From contig JAVBXM010000042.1 in NCBI GenBank assembly GCA_030824585.1, positions 1-35,128 on the forward strand: a DNA stretch of 35,128 nucleotides. The letters are read 5' to 3'. The notes beneath the pieces were generated by a model that was given only the letters and a program-made list of their open reading frames with translations, was not told the origin of the DNA and searched no databases. Source of the stretch: Phaeospirillum sp. Lineage in GTDB: Bacteria > Pseudomonadota > Alphaproteobacteria > Rhodospirillales > Magnetospirillaceae. This document shows, piece after piece, positions 7,707-17,218 of this stretch. Positions within the stretch are counted from its first letter, which is position 1, and every line of letters starts with the position of its first letter. The position numbers were made by a program, and so were the translations under genes.

Positions 7707-8687
7707 ATGAGCGCAGGGACGAGCGACGCCGCCGAAATCTGGGTGCTGGCCGATGACCGGGCCGGCAATGTCGCCCAATGCCTGGGCGTCGCCGAGGCGC
7801 TGGGGCGGCCTTTCGCGGTCAAGACCCTCCGCTATGACCGCCTGGCGCGGCTGCCCAACCTTCTGCGCGGTGCCGGCCTGACCGGGGTGGCCGCCGAAAG
7901 CCGCGAGGCGCTGCGCGCCCCCTGGCCGCGCCTGGTGATCGCCGCCGGACGGCGCACCGCGCCCGTCGCCCGCTGGATCAGGCGGCAATGCGGCGCGCGG
8001 CTGGTGCAGATCATGGACCCCGGCTTTCCCGGACGCGGCGATTTCGACCTGATCGTCTCACCCGCCCACGACCTTCCCAGGGCCGGCGGCAAGGTGATGG
8101 AGATCCTGGGAGCGCCCCACCGGGTGACGCCCGAGCGTCTGGCCGCCGAGGCGGACAGGTGGCGCCCGGCCTTCACCCACCTTCCGCGCCCCTGGGTGGC
8201 GGTGATCGTCGGCGGCGCCACCAAGAACCGGCCGTTCCCGGTGGAGATGGCCCAGGAGCTGGGCGAAAGCGTCGCCCGGCTGGCCGGCGGCATGGGCGGT
8301 TCCCTGCTGCTGACCACCAGCCGCCGCACCGGCGCGGCGCAGGAAGCGGCCCTGGCCGCCGGGCTGCCCGAGCCGCGCTGGCTGCACCTGTTCTCCCAGG
8401 GCGGCGACAACCCCTATTTCGGCTTCCTGGCCCTGGCCGACGCCATCATCGTCACCGGCGATTCCGTCTCCATGTGCTGCGAGGCCTGCGCCTCCGCCGC
8501 CCCGGTCTTCATCTGGGCGCCCGAGGGCTGGGCGGCGCCCAAGCATGCCCGCCTGCACGCCCAGCTCTACCGGGCCGGTCTGGCGCGGCCGCTGGCGGGC
8601 GCGGTTTCGCTGGAATGCTGGGAAAGGCCCCGCCTCAACGCCGCCCGGGAGGTGGCCCGCGCCATCCGCGAGCGGTTGTTGCCATGA
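7707..8687 (+). CDS. Mitochondrial fission ELM1 family protein (DUF1022)
   Basis: The 326-residue product fits the ELM1/DUF1022 family, found widely in alphaproteobacteria and in plants, with a fold related to GT-B glycosyltransferases. Visible marks are WVLADDRAGNVAQ near the N-terminus, VQIMDPGFP in the middle, VAVIVGGATKN, and the late FSQGGDNPYFGFLALAD followed by VTGDSVSMCCEA, a donor-site-like segment. There is no signal peptide or membrane segment. The stop overlaps the protease start (ATGA), which suggests co-expression. The bacterial substrate is not known to me. Confidence 0.85.
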   Translation: MSAGTSDAAEIWVLADDRAGNVAQCLGVAEALGRPFAVKTLRYDRLARLPNLLRGAGLTGVAAESREALRAPWPRLVIAAGRRTAPVARWIRRQCGARLVQIMDPGFPGRGDFDLIVSPAHDLPRAGGKVMEILGAPHRVTPERLAAEADRWRPAFTHLPRPWVAVIVGGATKNRPFPVEMAQELGESVARLAGGMGGSLLLTTSRRTGAAQEAALAAGLPEPRWLHLFSQGGDNPYFGFLALADAIIVTGDSVSMCCEACASAAPVFIWAPEGWAAPKHARLHAQLYRAGLARPLAGAVSLECWERPRLNAAREVARAIRERLLP

Positions 8688-9475
8688 GGTGGCTGGCCGT
8701 CCTGCTGATGCTGCTTTCGATGCCCGCCGGGGCCCAGCAGCGCCAGTTGCACGGCATCAAGGGCGAGGACCAGCGGATGCGCATGGTCGCGCAGGAATTT
8801 CCGTGGAGCGCCATGGGGCGCCTCAACTTCTTCAGCGGCCATTGCAGCGCCACCCTGATCGGGCCGCGCCTGATCGCCACCGCCGCCCATTGCCTGTGGA
8901 ACCGCCGGACGCAACGGCCGTTCCCGGTCTCGTCCTTCACCTTCGTGGCGGGCTGGGACCGGGGAGAGTACCTGCGCACCTCCAAGGTGATCGCGGTGCA
9001 TGCCGCTCCCCAATGGGTCCTCGACGGGCAGGAGCGCGGGCTGGCCAGCCGGGCCGACGATTGGGCGCTGATGGAGCTCGAGGAGCCGCTGGGCGACGAG
9101 ATCGGCTGGATTGCCCTTGGCGCGCCGCGGACGGACATGCGGGTGGCGGTGGCCGGCTATGGCCGCGACAAGGCGCAGGTGCCCCTGGCCCATGTGGGAT
9201 GCCGCCTGACCCGCCAGGCGCTGCCGGGGGTGTTCATCCACGATTGCGACGCGGTGCAGGGGGAATCGGGCGGTCCGGTGCTGGGCTGGAGCGAGGGCGA
9301 GCTTCGCCTGGTGGCCGTCAACGTGGCGGTGATCCCGGCCCAGGGCGAGGCCGGGGTGGCGGCGGGAACCGACGCCCTGCGACCGCTGGCCGTCCGCCTG
9401 GGGGCGGCCAAATCCACCCGGGCGGGACCGGCGTCGCGGCCCGCCAGCATGGATGTGGCTCAGTCGTTGAGGTAA
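8684..9475 (+). CDS. Secreted trypsin-like serine protease (S1 family)
   Basis: This 263-residue protein starts with a clear signal peptide ([19 protein letters not shown], likely cut after AGA) and is expected in the periplasm or outside. The chymotrypsin-fold triad is visible: H69 in TAAHC, D125 or D126 in DDWALMEL, and S195 in GESGGPV. Cysteine pairs C54/C70 and C173/C188 could form disulfides. The start ATG overlaps the ELM1-family stop by four bases. Its 3' end overlaps the convergent macrodomain gene by 16 bases. There is no PDZ domain, so it is not a DegP type. Confidence 0.9.
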   Translation: MRWLAVLLMLLSMPAGAQQRQLHGIKGEDQRMRMVAQEFPWSAMGRLNFFSGHCSATLIGPRLIATAAHCLWNRRTQRPFPVSSFTFVAGWDRGEYLRTSKVIAVHAAPQWVLDGQERGLASRADDWALMELEEPLGDEIGWIALGAPRTDMRVAVAGYGRDKAQVPLAHVGCRLTRQALPGVFIHDCDAVQGESGGPVLGWSEGELRLVAVNVAVIPAQGEAGVAAGTDALRPLAVRLGAAKSTRAGPASRPASMDVAQSLR

Positions 9476-9978
9476 AGGGCGTTCCGGTGGGCCTCGAGGC
9501 TGTCGGGGCCGAAGCAGCAGAACACCACCTGCTCCAGGGCGGCGGTTTCGCCCAGAAAGGCTCCCACCGTGGCGACGGCGATGCGGGCCGCCTCGTCCTT
9601 GGGGAAGGCGTAGATACCGGTGGAGATGGCCGGGAACGCCAGACTGCGCGCCCCAGCCTCCACCGCCAGCTCCAGCGAGCGGCGGTAGCACGATCGCAGC
9701 AGGGCGGGTTCGTCCTGGCCGCCGCCCTTCCACACCGGTCCCACCGCGTGGATCACCCAGCGGGCGGGAAGGCGGAAGCCGGGGGTGATCTTGGCGTCGC
9801 CGGTGGCGCAGCCGCCCAGAAGCCGGCAGGCCTCCAGCAATTGCGGCCCGGCGGCCCGGTGGATGGCGCCATCCACGCCGCCGCCGCCCAGCAGCGACGA
9901 ATTGGCGGCGTTGACGATGGCGTCCACCTCCAGACGGGTGATGTCGGCCTCGACGATCCTCATCCTGCTGTCCGGCAT
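9460..9978 (-). CDS. Macrodomain protein (YmdB-like ADP-ribose/O-acetyl-ADP-ribose hydrolase)
   Basis: Macrodomains bind ADP-ribose; this subgroup hydrolyses O-acetyl-ADP-ribose or removes ADP-ribose from protein or nucleic acid. The 172-residue protein is a single complete domain: NAAN (residues 23-26), [10 protein letters not shown] (31-40) and STGIYAFP (119-126), with the catalytic-loop Asn and Asp in place. The start at 9978 overlaps the upstream VOC gene stop by one base; an ATG at 9963 is an alternative. Confidence 0.93.
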   Translation of the reverse strand: MPDSRMRIVEADITRLEVDAIVNAANSSLLGGGGVDGAIHRAAGPQLLEACRLLGGCATGDAKITPGFRLPARWVIHAVGPVWKGGGQDEPALLRSCYRRSLELAVEAGARSLAFPAISTGIYAFPKDEAARIAVATVGAFLGETAALEQVVFCCFGPDSLEAHRNALYLND

Positions 9979-10439
9979 CAGCGGAACTCCGGCTGCTCCA
10001 GCCCGTACTGGCACAACTCGATCATGGCGCCGTCGGGATCGCGAATATAGCACATGCGCTTGCCGCCCCGGACGATGTCCTTGGGGACCTCGGTGGGCTC
10101 GACGCTCTGGCCGAACTCGCGGCGCAGAATGGCGAGGCAGCCGTCCATGTCGTCCACCCGCAGGGCCACATGGCGCAGGCCGGGGGTGGACGGCTGGGTG
10201 GGCTGGGTCGCCGGTCCGTCGGCGAATTGCAGCAGCTCGACGCGGCAGGCGCCGCCCGGCGCGGCCAGGATGACGCAGCGGGCTCGCGCCCCCTCCAGGC
10301 CGGTCACCCGTTCGAACCATTCGCCCTCCAGCGGGCGGTCCATCACCACCGCCAGACCGAGCAGGGAGGAGTAGAAGCGGATGGACCGCTCCATGTCGGT
10401 GACCACCACGTTGATGTGGTCGTGACCGAGCAGCGCCAT
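9978..10439 (-). CDS. VOC-superfamily (glyoxalase/dioxygenase fold) protein
   Basis: The 153-residue protein has the two paired beta-alpha-beta-beta-beta units of the VOC fold: [20 protein letters not shown] at residues 6-25 and [18 protein letters not shown] in the second half, with [14 protein letters not shown] near the end. The two His and the final Glu are the likely metal ligands. Substrate cannot be read from the sequence; methylmalonyl-CoA epimerase, glyoxalase or dioxygenase activity are all possible. Its start overlaps the stop of the 441-residue unknown gene by one base. Confidence 0.85.
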   Translation of the reverse strand: MALLGHDHINVVVTDMERSIRFYSSLLGLAVVMDRPLEGEWFERVTGLEGARARCVILAAPGGACRVELLQFADGPATQPTQPSTPGLRHVALRVDDMDGCLAILRREFGQSVEPTEVPKDIVRGGKRMCYIRDPDGAMIELCQYGLEQPEFR

Positions 10440-11764
10440 CAGCCGCCCAGCTGCAGCACGAATTCGGTGAGGAAGGGGGCGTTGCGCCGACGCTCGGAAT
10501 CGGTGCGGCCGAAATTGGCCAGCAGCTTGCGCATCCAGGAGGCGTCCAGGCGTTCGAACTCGAAATGGGCCTTCATGGCCAGATGCTCGCCGACGAAATC
10601 GGGCAGCTTGGCGGTCCATTTCATCAGGCCGTCGCGGAACGCTCCCTCGCGCGCCTGGTCCATGCGCCCCGAGGGGGCGAATTCCTGGGTGTAGAGCTGG
10701 TTCAGTTCCCGCCAGCACTTGGCCATCACGTCGGCTTCGAACCGGATGAGGTCCTGCATCAGGACCAGGTTGTCCTCGTTGGGCGGTTCGTAATTGGCGC
10801 GCGTCGCATCCTCGCGGAGCAGCGGCCAGGGGTTGTCCTCGGCCTTCTGCGGCGCCGGCTTCTTGCCCTTGGCCGCCTTGGCGGTGCGGAACGAGGCCCA
10901 GCGGGCGTCCCAGTTGTGCAGGATGGGGTTGTTGACCTCGCTGCCCTGCATGATCTCGATCAGCTTCTCGCCGCCGACCTCGGCCCAGTTGTAGCTGTGG
11001 GCCAGGGTCTGCATGTGCCGGGTCGAGCGCATCTGCGGCAGGATGAACTTGGTCAGCACCTCGCGGTAGGCCACGCCGAACTCGGGCGCCAGCAGGAACG
11101 GCAGGCGGACGCCCCGCGACGGCTGGGTGATGCGGAAGATGCTGAGGATCTTTTCGGTGTAGGCGCAGATGGTGTCGTCGAACAGGGTCGGGAAGTCGGT
11201 GAACGGCTTGTCCGGTTCGTTGCCGCCATTACTCCCGGCACCGGGCAGTTGCGTCTGGAACTTGGGCATCATCTTGCCCATGCGGTCGCCCGCCGAGCCC
11301 AATTGGGCGGCGAACAGGGGCGGCGGCTCGCGTACCGGCGCTTGGGCGCGGACGGTGCGGGTGGGGGCGGCCACGGCGCCGCGGGCCAGCAGCGCCTGGA
11401 AGCCGGCCTGGGCGCTTTCCGCCTCGGTCATCTGGGGCGGCCCCAGCAATTGCATGGCGATGTCGGCCAGGACGCGCAAATCCTCTTCCTTGCCGTCGCC
11501 GGGCGGCAGCAGGGACTGGAAATTGCGCTCGCGCGATTCCTTCAGCTTGGGCAGGCCGTAGCGCTCGATGGATTTGGTGAGGATCACCGAGAAGACCACG
11601 TTGAGCTGCTTCTCGTTGGCCCACTTGCGCGCCTCGGGGTCCCGCAGGGTCAGGCGGCGCAGCATGAGGATCTGGGGAACTTCCAGATGACGGGTGGCCG
11701 CAATAAGGCTGGCGACCTTCGTCTCGAAGGTCTTTGCCCCCTCTCGCGGATCGGAACCCGTCAT
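10439..11764 (-). CDS. Conserved-looking protein of unknown function, 441 residues
   Basis: I do not recognise this protein. It has no signal peptide or membrane helix, is probably largely helical, and shows a proline-rich linker (around residues 130-160) and a Lys-rich stretch ([15 protein letters not shown], around 295-310). Trp-rich segments ([28 protein letters not shown]) mark the second half. The start at 11764 is the first ATG that leaves a sensible intergenic gap; the frame is open to 11854. Codon use matches its neighbours. It heads a unit with the VOC and macrodomain genes, linked by 1-base overlaps. Confidence 0.7.
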   Translation of the reverse strand: MTGSDPREGAKTFETKVASLIAATRHLEVPQILMLRRLTLRDPEARKWANEKQLNVVFSVILTKSIERYGLPKLKESRERNFQSLLPPGDGKEEDLRVLADIAMQLLGPPQMTEAESAQAGFQALLARGAVAAPTRTVRAQAPVREPPPLFAAQLGSAGDRMGKMMPKFQTQLPGAGSNGGNEPDKPFTDFPTLFDDTICAYTEKILSIFRITQPSRGVRLPFLLAPEFGVAYREVLTKFILPQMRSTRHMQTLAHSYNWAEVGGEKLIEIMQGSEVNNPILHNWDARWASFRTAKAAKGKKPAPQKAEDNPWPLLREDATRANYEPPNEDNLVLMQDLIRFEADVMAKCWRELNQLYTQEFAPSGRMDQAREGAFRDGLMKWTAKLPDFVGEHLAMKAHFEFERLDASWMRKLLANFGRTDSERRRNAPFLTEFVLQLGG

Positions 11765-11948
11765 GCGCCTGTCGCCGGCCTTGACGGCCGTCCCTTCCCA
11801 AACGTCGTACGAGGCCGTCCCCCCTGGACAACCTCTCTCAGACCCCAATCCCATGGGGATAGCGCATGAGCGGCCACACGCGCAAGTCCGTTCCGTCGCT
11901 TTCGTGACCGAATGTGACGGTGGGGTGGGACATCCTACGGCCTAGACC
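11765..11948. other. Intergenic region between the SDR gene stop and the 441-residue gene start
   Basis: This region must hold the promoter of the unknown/VOC/macrodomain unit, transcribed leftward. I see only weak -35/-10 candidates and a short CCCCA-N6-TGGGG hairpin on the minus strand (around 11844-11859). No T-run terminator follows the SDR gene. Confidence 0.4.
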
Positions 11949-12668
11949 TTACGGATTAGCCCTTACCACCTCGCCATGGCGGGCGCAGCCCGGCAGGCAA
12001 AGGTCGAGAAAGGCGCCGGCCACGTCGCCGGGTTGCGCCAGCTTGGACTGGTCCTCGCCGGGGAAGGCGATGGTTCGCAGCCGGGTGGCCACCGGGCCGG
12101 GGTCCAGCAGGTTGGCCTTGACCGCCGTCACCTTGGCGATTTCGGCGGCCCAGGTGCGGACGGTGGTTTCCAGCGCCGCCTGGCTGGCGGCATAGGCGCC
12201 CCAGAACGGCTCGGCCCCGCCGGCGGCGGCCGAGGTGGTGAACACCGCGCGTCCGGCCGGGGCCATGCGCAGCAGCGGGTCGCAGGCGCGGATCAGCCGC
12301 CAGTTGGCGGTGACGTTGACGGCGAAGGCCTCTTCCCAGTCGTCGGGGGCGTGGTGAGCCACGGGGGAGAGGCCGCCGCCGATGACCCCGGCATTGCCGA
12401 CCAGGATGTCGAGCCGGGCGAAGCGCTGGAAGATGGCGGCCGCCACCTGCTCGATCAGGCCGGGCTTGCACAGGTCTTCCGGCACCAGGACCAGCGGCTT
12501 GCCGCCCGCCGAGCGCACTTCGTCGTCCAGCTCCTCCAGCGCTCCCTGCGTGCGGGCGATGGCGACGATCTCGGCGCCCTCGGCGGCGAAGCGGCGCACC
12601 ACGGCCGCGCCGATGCCGCGCGAGGCGCCGGTGACCAGCGCCACGCGCCCTTCAAGCACTCCGGCCAT
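11949..12668 (-). CDS. Short-chain dehydrogenase/reductase (SDR)
   Basis: This 239-residue classical SDR has the NAD(P) site TGASRGIG (around residues 13-20), the NAG motif in LVGNAGV, the active-site serine in FTTSAAAGG and YAASQAAL in place of the usual YxxxK. The catalytic Lys position is therefore Gln, which may weaken or alter redox activity. The start at 12668 overlaps the purF stop by one base (TGATG), a pairing seen in alphaproteobacteria. Substrate unknown. Confidence 0.85.
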   Translation of the reverse strand: MAGVLEGRVALVTGASRGIGAAVVRRFAAEGAEIVAIARTQGALEELDDEVRSAGGKPLVLVPEDLCKPGLIEQVAAAIFQRFARLDILVGNAGVIGGGLSPVAHHAPDDWEEAFAVNVTANWRLIRACDPLLRMAPAGRAVFTTSAAAGGAEPFWGAYAASQAALETTVRTWAAEIAKVTAVKANLLDPGPVATRLRTIAFPGEDQSKLAQPGDVAGAFLDLCLPGCARHGEVVRANP

Positions 12669-14128
12669 CAGGGGGTATCCTCGGTCAGCAGGGACAGTTG
12701 CTTGGTGTCGGTCTTGGCGCCGGTGTAGTCGGTGGGCTCCACGGGATAGTCGCCGGTGAAGCAGGCGTCGCAGAACTGCGGCTCGGCCGCGTTGCGGCCG
12801 GGCTCGCCCACCGCCCGATAGAGGCCGTCGATGGAGATGAAGGCCAGGGAATCCACGCCGATCAGCTTGGCCATGCCGTCCACGTCGTAGCGGGCGGCCA
12901 GCAGCTTCTCGCGCTCCGGCGTGTCGATGCCGAAATAGCACGAATGGGTGGTCGGCGGGCTGGAGATGCGCATGTGCACCTCGGTGGCGCCGGCCTGGCG
13001 CACCATCTCGACGATCTTGCGGCTGGTGGTGCCGCGCACGATGGAATCGTCGACCAGGATGACGCGCTTGCCGGCCAGGGTGGCGCGGTTGGCGTTGTGC
13101 TTCATCTTCACGCCGGTGTTGCGGATGTTGTCGGTGGGCTGGATGAAGGTGCGGCCCACATAGTGGTTGCGGATGATGCCCAGCTCGAAGGGAATCCCGG
13201 CCTCGGCGGCGAAGCCGATGGCGGCGGGCACGCCGGAATCGGGCACCGGCACCACCACGTCGGCCTTCACCAGGCTTTCACGGGCCAGTTCGGAGCCGAT
13301 GCGCTTCCTCGCCTCGTAGACGCTGGTGCCTTCCACCACCGAATCGGGGCGGGCGAAGTAGATGTACTCGAAGATGCAAAAGCGCGAGGTCCGCTTGACG
13401 AACGGCTTGACCGAGCGGATGCCGTCGGCGGTCAGCACCACGATCTCGCCCGGCTCCACGTCACGGACGAATTCGGCGCCGATGATGTCCAGCGCACAGG
13501 ATTCCGAGGCCAGGATCCACGCCTTGTCCAGGCGGCCCAGGCAAAGCGGGCGGATGCCCAGCGGGTCGCGCACCCCGAATACCGCGTTCGTGGTGGCGGC
13601 CACCAGGGAATAGGCCCCCTCGATCTGGCGCAGCGCGTCGATCAGGCGGTCCTCGACGGTGGAATAGAGGCTGATGGCGATCAGGTGGATGATCACCTCG
13701 GTGTCGGTGGTCGACTGGAACAGGCAGCCGCGCCGCACCAGTTGGCGGCGCAGCGCCATGGCATTGGTCAGGTTGCCGTTATGGCCCAGCGCCAGGCCGC
13801 CGAACTCCATCTCGGCGAACAGCGGCTGCACGTTGCGCAGCAGGGTCTCGCCGGTGGTGGAATAGCGCACGTGGCCGACCGCCATGGAGCCCTTCAGCTT
13901 GCGGATCACCGTCTCGGAGCCGAAATTATCCTCCACGTGGCCGAGGCCGCGGTGGTTGTGGAAGTGGGTGCCGTCATAGGCGACGATGCCCGCCGCCTCC
14001 TGGCCGCGATGCTGCAGGGCGTGCAGGCCCAGCGCCACGTGGGCGGCGGCTTCGGGGTGGCCGAAGATGCCGAACACACCGCATTCCTCGCGGAGATGAT
14101 CGTCGTCGAAGGGGTGGGTGGTCAGCAT
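12668..14128 (-). CDS. purF: Amidophosphoribosyltransferase PurF
   Basis: PurF makes 5-phosphoribosylamine from PRPP and glutamine, the first committed purine step. Started at the ATG at 14128 the protein is 486 residues, with a 15-residue propeptide before the N-terminal nucleophile C16 (CGVFGIFG). The PRPP loop [13 protein letters not shown] and the late CDAC pair are visible; together with other cysteines this matches the Bacillus-type enzyme that carries a 4Fe-4S cluster. The frame is open far upstream but only inside cvpA. It follows cvpA by 50 bases. Confidence 0.97.
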   Translation of the reverse strand: MLTTHPFDDDHLREECGVFGIFGHPEAAAHVALGLHALQHRGQEAAGIVAYDGTHFHNHRGLGHVEDNFGSETVIRKLKGSMAVGHVRYSTTGETLLRNVQPLFAEMEFGGLALGHNGNLTNAMALRRQLVRRGCLFQSTTDTEVIIHLIAISLYSTVEDRLIDALRQIEGAYSLVAATTNAVFGVRDPLGIRPLCLGRLDKAWILASESCALDIIGAEFVRDVEPGEIVVLTADGIRSVKPFVKRTSRFCIFEYIYFARPDSVVEGTSVYEARKRIGSELARESLVKADVVVPVPDSGVPAAIGFAAEAGIPFELGIIRNHYVGRTFIQPTDNIRNTGVKMKHNANRATLAGKRVILVDDSIVRGTTSRKIVEMVRQAGATEVHMRISSPPTTHSCYFGIDTPEREKLLAARYDVDGMAKLIGVDSLAFISIDGLYRAVGEPGRNAAEPQFCDACFTGDYPVEPTDYTGAKTDTKQLSLLTEDTP

Positions 14129-14178
14129 GGGATTGGGTCCTGGAGTTCGGTGCGGGGGAGGGCTCGGTGCCGGGAACG

Positions 14179-14898
14179 TTACTGGTTGCTGCGGATCAGC
14201 CGCTCCATCTGGGTGCGGCTTTCGCTGTCGTAGCTTTGCTCGGGCCTCGTCCCCGCCTTGGCGTCGGCCTTGACCTTGCCGTCGGGTGAGGGGCGGGCGG
14301 ATTGCGCCGCCGGTTGCGGCGAAACGAATTTCTGGAAGGTCTTTTCGGCTTCCATCAACTGGCGGGCCTCGGCCGAGGCTTCCCTGGTCCGGCCTTCCGC
14401 CTTGCCCAGCCCTTCGGGGGCCAGACCCTGCAGCATGGCGGCGCCGCGCATCAGCCAGGGGCGCGAGCGGCTTTGCGCCAGCCAGTCGGGCTGCTGTTCC
14501 GGGGTATCGAACAGCCAGGCCGCCGACATATAGGCCAGGGATACCAGCACCGCGCCGCGCGCCAGGCCGAAGACGAAGCCCAGCGACGAATCCACCGAGT
14601 TCAGCGCGCTCTTGCGCACGGTATCGGACACCCGCTTGGTCAGCAGCGACAGGACCAGCAAGGTCACCAGGAACAGGGCGGCGCCGGCGGCGATGTCGGC
14701 CACGATGGCGGTGCCGATCTGGGCGCGGAAGAACGGCTGGGCGTGGGGAAAGCCGTAGAGGGCGGCGAAGACGGCTCCCACCCACGAGGTGATGGACAGC
14801 ACTTCCTGGACGAAGCCGCGCAGAAAGGCGAAGCCCGCCGAGCCGAGCAGCACCACGGCGACCACAACGTCAACGGCGGTGATGTTGAGGTTCCCCAT
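14179..14898 (-). CDS. cvpA: CvpA family membrane protein
   Basis: CvpA is an inner-membrane protein needed for colicin V secretion in E. coli; its general role is unclear, but it is often next to purF, as here. The 239-residue product has four predicted membrane segments (about residues 7-26, 30-48, 63-85 and 103-124) and the family's RGFVQEVLS and SALNSVDSSLGFVFGLARG stretches. A charged, soluble C-terminal tail of about 100 residues follows. The ATG at 14898 lies 22 bases after the radA stop. Confidence 0.9.
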   Translation of the reverse strand: MGNLNITAVDVVVAVVLLGSAGFAFLRGFVQEVLSITSWVGAVFAALYGFPHAQPFFRAQIGTAIVADIAAGAALFLVTLLVLSLLTKRVSDTVRKSALNSVDSSLGFVFGLARGAVLVSLAYMSAAWLFDTPEQQPDWLAQSRSRPWLMRGAAMLQGLAPEGLGKAEGRTREASAEARQLMEAEKTFQKFVSPQPAAQSARPSPDGKVKADAKAGTRPEQSYDSESRTQMERLIRSNQ

Positions 14899-14920
14899 TG
14901 CCTCGTCCAGTTTAAGGTGG

Positions 14921-16303
14921 TCACTCGTGCCGGAACAGTCCCAGCACATCCTGCAAATGGCCGATGGAGCGGATGGCGAGCGGCGACCCCGCGCCGGCTG
15001 CCCCACCGCCCTTGTCCTTGCGGGGCCGGGCCGGCACCAGCGCCTGGGCGAAGCCGAGCTTGGCGGCCTCCTTCAGGCGGGTATCGGCCTGGGCCACCGC
15101 CCGGACCTCGCCGGAAAGCCCGATCTCGCCGAACACGACCATGTCGGCGGGAACAGGCACATCGGATGCGGACGACACCAGGGCCGCGGCGACGGCAAGG
15201 TCGGCGGCCGGCTCGGCGATCCGCAATCCACCGGCGACGTTCAAATAAACGTCATTGCCCGACAAAGCAAGCCCACAGCGGGCATCGAGCACCGCCAGCA
15301 CCATGGACAGCCGGTTGGTGTCCCAGCCTACCACGGCGCGCCGGGGCGACGACAGCGAGCTTGGCGCCACCAGGGCCTGGATTTCCACCAGCATGGGCCG
15401 CGTGCCCTCCATGCCGGCGAACACGCAGGAGCCCGACACGTTGCCGCGCCGCTCGGCCAGGAACAGGGCGGAGGGGTTGGCCACCTCGGACAGCCCGCCC
15501 TCGGTCATCTCGAACACCCCGATCTCGTCGGTGGCGCCGAAGCGGTTCTTCACGGCGCGCAGGATGCGGAACTGGTGGCCCCGGTCGCCTTCGAAATAAA
15601 GGACGGTATCGACCATGTGCTCCAGCACGCGGGGGCCGGCGATGGTGCCCTCCTTGGTGACATGGCCGACCAGGAACAGCACGAAGCCGCGCCTTTTCGC
15701 CAGCCGGATCAGCTCGGCGGCGCAGGCGCGCACCTGAGAGACGGTGCCGGGCGCCGATTCGATGTTGTCGGCATAGACGGTCTGGATGGAATCGATCACC
15801 ACCACCTGGGGGGCGTCGGGACCGTCCAGGGAAGCCAGGATGTCGCGCAACGACCCGGCCGAGGCCAGCGCCACCGTGGCCTTGGCATAGCCCAGGCGGG
15901 CGGCGCGCATGCGCACCTGGTCCACCGCCTCCTCGCCCGAGATGTAGGCCACCGAGACCTGGGCCGACAGCCGCGCCGTGGCCTGGAGCAGCAGGGTGGA
16001 CTTGCCGATGCCGGGATCGCCGCCCACCAGCAGGCACGAGCCGGGCACCAGCCCGCCGCCGCACACCCGGTCCAGCTCGCCGATCCCGGTCAGCCAGCGC
16101 GACAGCGGCGCGGCGGCGCCCTCGAGGCCGACGAACTCGATCCGCTTGCCCTTGCCGCCCGACAGGCCTTTGGGCACTTCCTCGCGGGCCGCTTCCTCGG
16201 CGATGGAGTTCCAGGCGCCGCACGACTCGCACTTGCCCGCCCACTTGCGGGTGACGGCGCCGCATTCCTGGCAGACGAACTGGGAGGAGGGGGACTTGGC
16301 CAA
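14921..16303 (-). CDS. radA: DNA repair protein RadA (Sms)
   Basis: RadA is a RecA-like branch-migration ATPase acting in recombinational repair. The 460-residue protein shows the N-terminal zinc finger (C11, C14, C25, C28), Walker A GDPGIGKST (95-103), the RadA signature KNRFG (252-256) and a Lon-protease-like C-terminal domain. The start is a TTG at 16303 preceded by GGGGAG six bases upstream; no suitable ATG precedes the zinc finger. It lies 22 bases after mlaF. Confidence 0.97.
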   Translation of the reverse strand: MAKSPSSQFVCQECGAVTRKWAGKCESCGAWNSIAEEAAREEVPKGLSGGKGKRIEFVGLEGAAAPLSRWLTGIGELDRVCGGGLVPGSCLLVGGDPGIGKSTLLLQATARLSAQVSVAYISGEEAVDQVRMRAARLGYAKATVALASAGSLRDILASLDGPDAPQVVVIDSIQTVYADNIESAPGTVSQVRACAAELIRLAKRRGFVLFLVGHVTKEGTIAGPRVLEHMVDTVLYFEGDRGHQFRILRAVKNRFGATDEIGVFEMTEGGLSEVANPSALFLAERRGNVSGSCVFAGMEGTRPMLVEIQALVAPSSLSSPRRAVVGWDTNRLSMVLAVLDARCGLALSGNDVYLNVAGGLRIAEPAADLAVAAALVSSASDVPVPADMVVFGEIGLSGEVRAVAQADTRLKEAAKLGFAQALVPARPRKDKGGGAAGAGSPLAIRSIGHLQDVLGLFRHE

Positions 16304-16325
16304 GGCGTACTCCCCGATATGGGCC

Positions 16326-17093
16326 TTAAGCCCGCAGTTCCATGGTGATCGGCCCCACCGCGCGGCCGTGGATGAACTGGTCCACGTATTCGTTGCCGGA
16401 ATGGTCGATGTCCTTGGCCGGGCCGACCCAGATCAGCCTGCCCTTGTAGAGCATGGCGATGCGGTCGGAGATTTTGCGGGCCGAGGCCATATCGTGGGTG
16501 ATGGACAGGGCCGTGGCGCCCACTTCCTTGCAGCACTTGACGATCAGGTCGTTGATCACGTCGGCCATGATGGGGTCCAACCCGGTGGTCGGCTCATCGA
16601 AGAAGATGATTTCCGGGTTGGTGGCGATGGCACGCGCCAGGGACACGCGCTTTTGCATGCCGCCCGACAGTTCCGCCGGGAACAGGTCGCCGGTCGAGGC
16701 GGCAAGGCCCACCTGGGCCAGCTTCTCGATGGCGATGTCGCGGGCCTTGTTGCGCTCCATCCTCTGGCCCTGGATCAGGCCGAAGGCGACGTTCTCCCAG
16801 ACCTTCAGCGAGTCGAACAGGGCGCCGCCCTGGAACAGCATGCCGAACTTCTTCATGATCCGGTCGCGGTCCTTGGCGCCCATGCCGGCGATCTCTTCGC
16901 CGTCGACCTTGATGGAGCCGGTCTCGGGGCGCAGCAGCCCCAGGATGCATTTGAGCATCACCGACTTGCCGGTGCCCGAGCCGCCGATCACCACCACCGA
17001 CTCGCCTCGCGCCACGCTGAGGTCGATGCCGTCCAGCACCACCTTGGGGCCAAAGGCCTTGTGCACGCCCGTCAGTTCGATCTTCGGAGTCAT
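16326..17093 (-). CDS. mlaF: ABC transporter ATPase MlaF-type (lipid asymmetry)
   Basis: MlaF powers the MlaFEDB complex that moves phospholipids between inner and outer membranes. The 255-residue ATPase has Walker A GGSGTGKS (around residues 38-45), signature LSGGMQKR, Walker B IIFFDEPTTGLDP and the H-loop THDM. It is separated from mlaE by 125 bases, wider than other joins in this cluster. mlaD, mlaC and mlaB are not in the window. Confidence 0.92.
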   Translation of the reverse strand: MTPKIELTGVHKAFGPKVVLDGIDLSVARGESVVVIGGSGTGKSVMLKCILGLLRPETGSIKVDGEEIAGMGAKDRDRIMKKFGMLFQGGALFDSLKVWENVAFGLIQGQRMERNKARDIAIEKLAQVGLAASTGDLFPAELSGGMQKRVSLARAIATNPEIIFFDEPTTGLDPIMADVINDLIVKCCKEVGATALSITHDMASARKISDRIAMLYKGRLIWVGPAKDIDHSGNEYVDQFIHGRAVGPITMELRA

Positions 17094-17218
17094 GCTTTTG
17101 CCCTCAGGCGCCGGCGCACGCCTTTGCGTGCTTGGCTATCCTCGCTCATGCCTCCGCTCCGCTCTCGGCAACGCTGCGGCGCGCTCAATGCGCATAGTCG
17201 CTTCGCTCCAGTCATGGC
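17094..17218. other. Spacer between mlaE and mlaF
   Basis: On the minus strand this spacer contains related purine-rich repeats (GGAGCGAAGCGAC, GAGCGGAGCGGAGGC, GAGCGAGG) and a 19-codon frame starting at 17149 that ends in an ATGA overlap with mlaF (MSEDSQARKGVRRRLRAKA). The frame could be a translational-coupling leader or chance; no promoter or terminator is clear. Confidence 0.35.

Noticed and set aside
12698-14233. 511-codon plus-strand frame opposite purF
   Set aside because: Antisense shadow; purF on the minus strand has full motifs and the shadow shows only low-complexity Gly/Ala/His runs.
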